Below are positions 59,023-64,000 of a stretch of 64,000 bases of DNA, one piece after another (position 1 is the stretch's first letter; the number at the start of each line of letters is the position of its first letter). The DNA is taken from the NCBI GenBank assembly GCA_004134985.1, contig REGQ01000058.1:248001-312000 (forward strand). Reading direction: 5' to 3'. The notes under the pieces were generated by a model, which was not told the DNA's origin, made no database searches, and saw only the letters and a list, made by a program, of their open reading frames with translations. The stretch is from Paenibacillaceae bacterium. GTDB taxonomy: Bacteria; Bacillota; Bacilli; Paenibacillales; Paenibacillaceae. Position numbers and translations under genes: made by a program.

Positions 59023-59051
59023 ATTATATCATTCAACTTTACATATGTAAA
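59023..59051 (-). promoter_or_regulatory. promoter with palindromic operator, site 3
   Basis: TTTACA-17 nt-TATAAT. TTTACATATGTAAA (59038-59051) is a perfect 14-bp palindrome overlapping the -35. A near copy (TTTACATATAT) lies at 59068-59078. Confidence 0.78.
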
Positions 59052-59068
59052 TAATAAATTTATATATT

Positions 59069-59179
59069 TTACATATATTTTGCGAATGTCTTAATAGGTA
59101 TATATTCGTTGAAGATCGTCACAATATATACTTTCCTATCTATAACAATCCCCCTTAAGTATAGTTTTGTATGATACAT
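59069..59179 (-). CDS. small basic protein, 36 aa
   Basis: GGAGG 9 nt before ATG. MYHTKLYLRGIVIDRKVYIV, a short beta-rich peptide. Lies just upstream of the DUF262 promoter and overlaps the second operator-like site. Confidence 0.55.
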   Translation of the reverse strand: MYHTKLYLRGIVIDRKVYIVTIFNEYIPIKTFAKYM

Positions 59180-59216
59180 TATCAATCTACCTCCTTTAAA
59201 TTAGATATTTCATCTT

Positions 59217-59465
59217 CTAATAATTTACGATTCTACATTTGGTGGTCATGCGTAACTTTCTCAACCGCTCTAAAGCTTCCTCTTTTGTATTAAACAGAAA
59301 AGGATGTTCGCTCGTATTGTATCCAAGACTTAATATTTCTCCAATCACATCTTTAGAAGTCCAAAAATATCCATCTTCGTCCCAAGCTGGTGGTTGCCAG
59401 CCTAGATAATCCAATTCAAACTCCTTAGTAACTGGATTTTGAGACTCTTGAACGATTATAAACAT
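59217..59465 (-). CDS. hypothetical protein, 82 aa
   Basis: GGGAG before ATG. Beta-alpha (FIIVQESQNPVTKEFELDYL), with FNTKEEALERLRKLR. Not recognised. Confidence 0.7.
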   Translation of the reverse strand: MFIIVQESQNPVTKEFELDYLGWQPPAWDEDGYFWTSKDVIGEILSLGYNTSEHPFLFNTKEEALERLRKLRMTTKCRIVNY

Positions 59466-59490
59466 TTTAACTTCACTCCCTTTAAAATGG

Positions 59491-59805
59491 TCATTTTACT
59501 TCTAATTCTAATTCTTGATACCATCTAAATTTTCCATACGTTTCTCTATAGTAATTTCTAAACAACTCAATCCACCTGTCTGGATCTTTTTTAAATACAT
59601 GTGTTGATAAATATAGTATGCAATTTAAATTTGAATGTCTGACTTCTTTAAGTTGAACAACATTTTTGTTCACATAATAGTCTATGTAGCCTTTATAGAA
59701 TGAATCAAACCGAGCGTGATAGTAAATATTTTTATCAATCACTTCATCTGAATGAAGGATTCGAAGTTTTCCATAATCATTAATAATCTTTGTAATTTGT
59801 CTCAT
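59491..59805 (-). CDS. hypothetical protein, 104 aa
   Basis: GGAG before ATG. Begins RQITKIINDYGKLRILHSDE. Tyrosine-rich. Not recognised. Confidence 0.72.
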   Translation of the reverse strand: MRQITKIINDYGKLRILHSDEVIDKNIYYHARFDSFYKGYIDYYVNKNVVQLKEVRHSNLNCILYLSTHVFKKDPDRWIELFRNYYRETYGKFRWYQELELEVK

Positions 59806-59843
59806 TCATATTCAACTCCAATCTCTGAGCCAAATGGTTGCGC

Positions 59844-60011
59844 TCACTTATTTAAAACCAACTGCTCCAGTCCTTTTGTAAAATCTTCATCCTGTTTTCT
59901 CAACTCTGCAATTTGTTTATTAGTTTTCTTCTGTCTTGAATGAATGTAAATGATGTTAACTACGCCAACAACGGCCATTAATGATGTTGTAATAATCAAT
60001 AATAAAATCAT
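59844..60011 (-). CDS. small membrane protein with coiled coil, 55 aa
   Basis: AAGGAG 8 nt before ATG. N-terminal helix (ILLLIITTSLMAVVGVVNII) then a charged helix (KQIAELRKQDEDFTKGLEQL). Single-pass membrane protein. Function unknown. Confidence 0.68.
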   Translation of the reverse strand: MILLLIITTSLMAVVGVVNIIYIHSRQKKTNKQIAELRKQDEDFTKGLEQLVLNK

Positions 60012-60087
60012 AGTCCACACTCCTTCTTATTTTCTTCGTTTTTCCAATTCCTCTGCTACAAACTACACACAAAATACCTTCCATCAC

Positions 60088-60192
60088 TTAGTCTCCGAAC
60101 ATTAGTATGAACTTTTTTGAATCTACGTCTATATCACCTTTTTTATCTATATCAAATTCTCCTTCGTTCCCACATTCACAAATAATCTTCAT
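60088..60192 (-). CDS. small Cys-x-Cys protein, 34 aa
   Basis: GAGGAG 12 nt before ATG. MKIICECGNEGEFDIDKKGD carries a CxC half site. Not recognised. Confidence 0.6.
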   Translation of the reverse strand: MKIICECGNEGEFDIDKKGDIDVDSKKFILMFGD

Positions 60193-60228
60193 TAATTACT
60201 CAATCTCCTCAATTTACTGTTTTCCTAA

Positions 60229-60405
60229 TTATTTCAATAAGTACGTTTCTCCATCTTTATATAAAACACCTTCTACAATTTCTAACAATGTTGAATATCC
60301 TCCACGTAAACCAATATTGCACTTATTATCATCATACTTTACCGATGTGACTACAGAACTAATTCCTTGTTTACTGATAAATCTCTCAATGATTTGTCTA
60401 TTCAT
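60229..60405 (-). CDS. hypothetical protein, 58 aa
   Basis: AGGAG before ATG. Helix then beta (NRQIIERFISKQGISSVVTS ... IGLRGGYSTLLEIVEG). Not recognised. Confidence 0.68.
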   Translation of the reverse strand: MNRQIIERFISKQGISSVVTSVKYDDNKCNIGLRGGYSTLLEIVEGVLYKDGETYLLK

Positions 60406-60409
60406 TTAA

Positions 60410-60646
60410 TTAGTCTCCTGTTCTTGAATAGTTTTCAATTTCCCCACCATTCTTAATGTGTTCTACAAGTTTATTTAACCTCTGTTCAGCTTCATAAACA
60501 CTTCCATAACCCCTTGAATACTCATGATCGCTTATGGCTTGCAGTGACTCACTGAGGGTTGCTTCTGAAGTGTCTGGAGCAGATATAACGTATACTCTGC
60601 ATTCTATTTCTTTACCAAGTTTTAAAGTAACCCATTTACCAAGCAT
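60410..60646 (-). CDS. hypothetical protein, 78 aa
   Basis: ATG at 60644-60646, AAAGGTG 8 nt. LGKWVTLKLGKEIECRVYVI, then helical. Not recognised. Confidence 0.7.
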   Translation of the reverse strand: MLGKWVTLKLGKEIECRVYVISAPDTSEATLSESLQAISDHEYSRGYGSVYEAEQRLNKLVEHIKNGGEIENYSRTGD

Positions 60647-60699
60647 AAAATGATCACCTTTCAATCTTTAAAATATTGTCTTTATATGCAAACATCATA

Positions 60700-60816
60700 T
60701 CATGGATTCTTCGATAATTTTTGAATGTCCCTCTGTGTCGTCTTTTTGCTCTTTTCCCAATTAGGATTAGATGGCTCCGTGTTCCCTGTTGCTTGTTTAC
60801 GTTTTGCTTCACCCAT
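60700..60816 (-). CDS. small basic protein, 38 aa
   Basis: AAGGAG 10 nt before ATG. Starts MGEAKRKQATGN, a short motif seen at the head of several phage proteins, and ends basic (KKTTQRDIQKLSK). Unstructured-looking. Confidence 0.62.
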   Translation of the reverse strand: MGEAKRKQATGNTEPSNPNWEKSKKTTQRDIQKLSKNP

Positions 60817-60831
60817 AATTAAATAACTCCT

Positions 60832-61014
60832 TTACTCAAAGTCTTCAGTCCAAGACACATAAGTTTCATGAGCTAAAACATGATCCTTGAAGAACATCTT
60901 TAAAGCAGAATTACTCTTCCCTTCTCTTTCAAGTTGCTGAATTAACTCATTTGCTTTTAAGATGTGATTATAGGCTTCTTGAATGTGATTCTTAATATGA
61001 AATTTTGTTGTCAA
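60832..61014 (-). CDS. hypothetical helical protein, 60 aa
   Basis: TTG start with GGAGG 8 nt. All helix (EAYNHILKANELIQQLEREG). Not recognised. Confidence 0.7.
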   Translation of the reverse strand: MTTKFHIKNHIQEAYNHILKANELIQQLEREGKSNSALKMFFKDHVLAHETYVSWTEDFE

Positions 61015-61044
61015 TACCTCTTCCTCCTTTTATGCATGAATGCA

Positions 61045-61398
61045 TTATTTCATGTTGATTTCTCTATGTTCTTTTCGTAAGTTGATTTGTGCTATAAACA
61101 TTCTACTAATTCTTTTTTCATTTGAGTCACAAAACCCCTTCGCCCAATATTCAGGATTCCCAAACCTATTGACTGCCATTACGTCATCTTGACATTTGAA
61201 CTGAAGCCAACCTTCTGGGTTAATTTTAGATTCCACAATATATAGCCGAATTGAATTAATTAGGTTTTCTGAGGATGTTCTGTAAATCATATCTTGATTT
61301 AGATAGTCTAGATGTGTATCAATTATTTCTTTAGCTTTCTCTTCAACCTCAAAATCAGAATATGATTTTCCAGTATTAATATACTCAATAGTTAACAT
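61045..61398 (-). CDS. hypothetical protein, 117 aa
   Basis: GGAGG before ATG. Alpha/beta with a Trp-rich part (GNPEYWAKGFCDSNEKRISR). A leader hairpin lies upstream of the next gene. Not recognised. Confidence 0.72.
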   Translation of the reverse strand: MLTIEYINTGKSYSDFEVEEKAKEIIDTHLDYLNQDMIYRTSSENLINSIRLYIVESKINPEGWLQFKCQDDVMAVNRFGNPEYWAKGFCDSNEKRISRMFIAQINLRKEHREINMK

Positions 61399-61421
61399 TT
61401 CTTACCTCCTATAATTAACTC

Positions 61422-61435
61422 GAAATTCTGATTTC
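61422..61435 (-). repeat. leader hairpin element (GAAAT/ATTTC)
   Basis: GAAATCAGAATTTC, before the GGAGG of the gene starting at 61398. Confidence 0.5.
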
Positions 61436-61438
61436 ATA

Positions 61439-61642
61439 CTACTTTAAATCACACTCACCACAATGTAATGCTTCACTGATAAGCATACACAGATGATCTT
61501 CATCAATTTCTGTCCATCTTCCCGAATACATGCTTCGATGCCTGTAAGCGGATTTAGATTTATCAAAATGAACTTGAGCAAAAACATTGCGAAACACTTT
61601 ACCTTTTTTGATTTCTTTTACAATTTCAGCAACAGTCTTCAT
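61439..61642 (-). CDS. hypothetical protein, 67 aa
   Basis: GGAGG before ATG. KTVAEIVKEIKKGKVFRNVF, ends LHCGECDLK with a CxxC. Not recognised. Confidence 0.7.
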   Translation of the reverse strand: MKTVAEIVKEIKKGKVFRNVFAQVHFDKSKSAYRHRSMYSGRWTEIDEDHLCMLISEALHCGECDLK

Positions 61643-61682
61643 TTTAGAAGCCTCCTTTTATTTCATTCTAGTTCCAAATTCG

Positions 61683-62045
61683 TTATAATCCCAAGGCTTC
61701 TCTCATTTTTTCTTGTGCTGCCAACTTCCCAACCTTGTATCCTTCGCTGCGTTGTTCTGCAATCTTATGTCCTACTCTAACAACGAAGTCGATAACACCA
61801 AATTTCTGAATAACCAGATTGTACAAATATTCGATGATTTCTGCAGGATCATTTTCTAGGAGTTTTTCTATCTTTTCAACAGCTTCTTTGTCAGATATGT
61901 AATAACTTTCACCAAATCTACTATTAAACTTGTAAAGTGTTCCAGCATTATAAACTCCACCACTTCTTTTCTCCAACTCTTTGCATTTTGTTTCATAATA
62001 GCTTCCACTTATATTAACTTCTAGCCCAATCCATTTTCCACTCAT
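61683..62045 (-). CDS. hypothetical protein, 120 aa
   Basis: GGAGG before ATG. KWIGLEVNISGSYYETKCKE and VRVGHKIAEQRSEGYKVGKL with a helical end. Not recognised. Confidence 0.72.
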   Translation of the reverse strand: MSGKWIGLEVNISGSYYETKCKELEKRSGGVYNAGTLYKFNSRFGESYYISDKEAVEKIEKLLENDPAEIIEYLYNLVIQKFGVIDFVVRVGHKIAEQRSEGYKVGKLAAQEKMREALGL

Positions 62046-62046
62046 C

Positions 62047-62268
62047 TTATCTTCCTCCTTTTTTTATAAGTTCAATCCCTGCATAACCTCTCTCACTTAT
62101 TACTCGTACATCTATACCGTTGATCAACAGTATGCGAATGTCTCCACTCGGAAGAATTTCAAATCTAAATTGTCGATCATCTATTTCAATAGAAAAATCA
62201 TCTGTTTCAACTATCATTTGATATTCTTTACTTTCTCCACCACATTGTGCCAAAATGACTTTTTTCAT
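62047..62268 (-). CDS. hypothetical protein, 73 aa
   Basis: ATG at 62266-62268 with GGAG 9 nt. All beta (IEIDDRQFRFEILPSGDIRI). Stop abuts the next ATG. Not recognised. Confidence 0.7.
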   Translation of the reverse strand: MKKVILAQCGGESKEYQMIVETDDFSIEIDDRQFRFEILPSGDIRILLINGIDVRVISERGYAGIELIKKGGR

Positions 62269-62285
62269 TTTAGTGTTCTCCATTT

Positions 62286-62433
62286 TTATTTAGTAAAAAA
62301 CAACAACTCATTGAAAGACACTATATCTTTTTCATAAACACCACACATATTCATCATGATTCTCTAAACCTTGTACATTAGTGGTTTCAACAGTGTCCCC
62401 AATTTGAATGTCATCAGTTTCATTCATATGCAT
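62286..62433 (-). pseudogene. small gene, frameshifted
   Basis: From ATG 62433 (AGGAG 8 nt): MHMNETDDIQIGDTVETTNV, ending early. The next frame continues MCGVYEKDIVSFNELLFFTK to TAA at 62286. One extra base near 62345 separates them. The 148-bp span is 3n+1. The joined protein of about 48 aa has the look of a normal small phage protein. Confidence 0.5.
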
Positions 62434-62525
62434 CTTCATAACTCCTATGTATTTTAAATACACATATGCAGTTGAGTTATTCTGAATGTTTTTAATCCCC
62501 CTTTCATTTCTAATCCTCCATTGAC

Positions 62526-62810
62526 CTAAAAATTAATTTTAACGTCTGATCTGTGATGATATTTCTCTTTCACAAATGGAATCAATGTCTTAGAAAGCTC
62601 CCATGAATACATTCCATATGCACTCTTATCATAACCGCCCCAGATAGCCAGTGCTTGAAATAACTGAAACTCTTTAGAGGTAGTGACCTTTTGAAGCGTA
62701 ATATCGATATCCTCATCATAATAAATATAACTTCTAATTGAGCCATAAGGTGTATGAAAAAACTCAATTCGATCAAAATCTTTGGTTGCTTGGATGTTTG
62801 TGTTGGACAT
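62526..62810 (-). CDS. hypothetical protein, 94 aa
   Basis: AAGGAG before ATG. SNTNIQATKDFDRIEFFHTP; alpha/beta. Follows a 10-codon ORF (near 62870) that I do not call. Confidence 0.72.
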   Translation of the reverse strand: MSNTNIQATKDFDRIEFFHTPYGSIRSYIYYDEDIDITLQKVTTSKEFQLFQALAIWGGYDKSAYGMYSWELSKTLIPFVKEKYHHRSDVKINF

Positions 62811-62925
62811 TTCAATTCTCTCCTTTTTGATTATGCACTTCTATTAAATAATCAATTTACTCCAATAACTCTAATATTATTCATTCTAAACCCTCTTAAA
62901 TATGATGGTTTTTCATACATTCTTT

Positions 62926-64000
62926 TTAAGACGCGTATATTTGATCAGTCATCAAATACTTTTGCAAAAACTTGAATAATTCTTTAGTGAGAGTATCAAA
63001 AGTTTGAATGCATACGCCCTGACCAATGCTTTCCACAATCAATTTATTACTATCACCCAAATAGTAGTTCTTGTCAATTCCGTGTAATTTTCTAATTTGC
63101 TCACCTGTTAAATAAGCAAACAAATTTGGATTGGTTGGATGTTTAATCCAATTTTCTGGTTGAATTTTGTGGTGACTTTTCGTGATTGTTCCAATAAAAG
63201 AATCCTTAGTTATATCAAAAAGAGTCATACGATGATTGTGAGTCATTGCTTTCTTTTCTCTCTCCAGAAAGTAGCTTAATGTCCCACTTTCTTCTGCTGT
63301 CATCCATTTTAATTCATCAATACTTAACACACCATCCGCGGCAATGCTATTTATCTTTTTCCTTATTGGAGTTGGGAATGAGAACCCCTCATAGACTGAA
63401 GCCACCATAAAAAATCTTTCTCTTTTGGTTCTACTGCCATAATCTAATGAATTCAATTTCCCCATTTTCATAAAAAATCCTTCTTCCTCAAAGCACAACT
63501 TCAAGCTATTACCTGCCGTTTTTTCAAACTCTGGAACGTTTTCAATCAAGATAGCTGAAGGCCTGTCCTCTTTTCTGCGCTCCCAAAACAGACGCATCAA
63601 ATGCATGTACAGATGCATTGTATGATATTCCTTTTTCGTGCCATTGGAAGCTTTGCTATAGTCTGTACAATCTAATGTTGCTAGCCATACATCAGCATAT
63701 GGTAAATCAGTTCCGCTCAACATTTGCATGGGAAGGTTGAACATAACTGAGTCAGGATGGTTGACAGAATAAATATTTGAAAACTTATCCTCACTACCCT
63801 CTTTTGGGTTCCATTCAACAGCTGCCACCTCATCAAATCCTGCCTGCTTCATGCTTTCAGTACTGATTCCAGCACCAGCACAGAAAGTAATACTTTTCAA
63901 TTTTTCGTTAGTTATTTCATTTTCTTTTATTGTTGCCGCTGTTTTCTTAATACCTTTAATCAAGACTCTCTCATTAAAGAATGTGATTTTGATTTCATCG
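62926..64000 (-). CDS. C5-methyltransferase-like protein, N-terminus beyond the window
   Basis: The frame stays open to the right edge, so the start is not visible. Motif I is ITFCAGAGISTESMKQAGF. Motif IV has a catalytic-position Cys in TLDCTDYSKA (usual PCQ replaced by DCT). Motif VI is ILIENVPEF, and motif VIII-like SRTKRERFF contains the R/Q-x-R pattern. It likely methylates cytosine in DNA, or uses the same fold for another pyrimidine change. It would protect phage DNA from restriction. At least 357 residues visible. Confidence 0.8.
   Translation of the reverse strand, partial: DEIKITFFNERVLIKGIKKTAATIKENEITNEKLKSITFCAGAGISTESMKQAGFDEVAAVEWNPKEGSEDKFSNIYSVNHPDSVMFNLPMQMLSGTDLPYADVWLATLDCTDYSKASNGTKKEYHTMHLYMHLMRLFWERRKEDRPSAILIENVPEFEKTAGNSLKLCFEEEGFFMKMGKLNSLDYGSRTKRERFFMVASVYEGFSFPTPIRKKINSIAADGVLSIDELKWMTAEESGTLSYFLEREKKAMTHNHRMTLFDITKDSFIGTITKSHHKIQPENWIKHPTNPNLFAYLTGEQIRKLHGIDKNYYLGDSNKLIVESIGQGVCIQTFDTLTKELFKFLQKYLMTDQIYAS

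Noticed and set aside
62811-62925. 10-codon ORF with GAGGG before ATG just after the methyltransferase
   Set aside because: No signal of selection can be seen; left uncalled.
1-64000. CRISPR array or insertion sequence
   Set aside because: No regularly spaced direct repeats and no transposase were found on either strand.

Overview
The window is a low-GC, tightly packed, almost entirely minus-strand stretch. It carries about 140 mostly tiny genes, AGGAGG-type Shine-Dalgarno sites, many TTG and GTG starts and frequent stop/start overlaps. It contains a tRNA cluster, two ATP-dependent DNA ligases, nucleotide-metabolism enzymes, single-strand DNA-binding-like proteins and dozens of unknown small ORFs. 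This is the early/accessory arm of a large temperate phage or prophage of a Bacillota host. Adjacent YopQ-like (448 aa) and YopR-like (323 aa) genes and a LigB-like ligase point to the SPbeta group. A secreted protein with what looks like a copper-amine-oxidase-type stalk domain would fit a Paenibacillus, Brevibacillus or Bacillus host. No virion structural, terminase or holin gene was recognised.

Layout, left to right. 1-5250: small unknown genes, an FtsK-gamma-like winged helix, a YqeY C-terminal fragment, a nucleotidyltransferase-like protein and two frameshifted genes. 5299-8850: ATP-dependent DNA ligase, a WGR-domain poly(ADP-ribose) polymerase homologue and a nucleoside-deoxyribosyltransferase-like protein. 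8879-19830: many small genes, including a frameshifted DEDDh exonuclease. 19832-26788: NadR-like P-loop kinase, 5'-nucleotidase-like HAD protein, guanylate kinase, dATP/dGTP pyrophosphohydrolase-like protein, 3D-domain secreted protein, Sak4-like ATPase and two OB-fold/SSB-like proteins. 26882-27141: two good tRNA genes and one degenerate tRNA behind a strong promoter.

28358-32124 is the most interesting part. The YopQ-YopR pair, thought to be part of the lysogeny control of SPbeta phages, is followed by a terminator, a strong sigma-A promoter and a three-gene agr-type peptide-signalling operon: agrB, a kinase-less AgrC-like membrane sensor, and an unannotated 43-aa agrD. The AgrD ring position holds serine and the peptide has no cysteine, so a serine-lactone signal is predicted. 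In SPbeta relatives this neighbourhood carries the arbitrium (AimR/AimP) genes. No aimR homologue was recognised here, so the agr module may have replaced it.

32228-46417: GIY-YIG protein, serine-recombinase catalytic domain, two SprT-like metalloprotein genes, UPF0489 protein, stalk-domain secreted protein, M16 peptidase operon led by an HTH regulator and divergent from a small plus-strand gene (a candidate genetic switch), a beta-sandwich lipoprotein, and a 681-aa/128-aa conserved pair. 46542-53571: small unknown genes. 53738-56908: plus-strand RsfA-like regulator, orphan MazF, a plus-strand unknown gene, LigB-like ligase and full YqeY. 57144-64000: frameshifted gene, DUF262 protein, more small genes and a C5-methyltransferase-like protein running off the right edge.

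Two sequence-level themes stand out. First, a 14-bp palindromic operator (TTTAYATATGTAAA) sits inside three promoters, at 40251, 53611 and 59023. Second, a short hairpin (GAAAT-N3-6-ATTTC) recurs just upstream of many Shine-Dalgarno sites. At least six genes carry single-base frameshifts and one an in-frame stop, which means either decay of the element or indel errors in the sequence.
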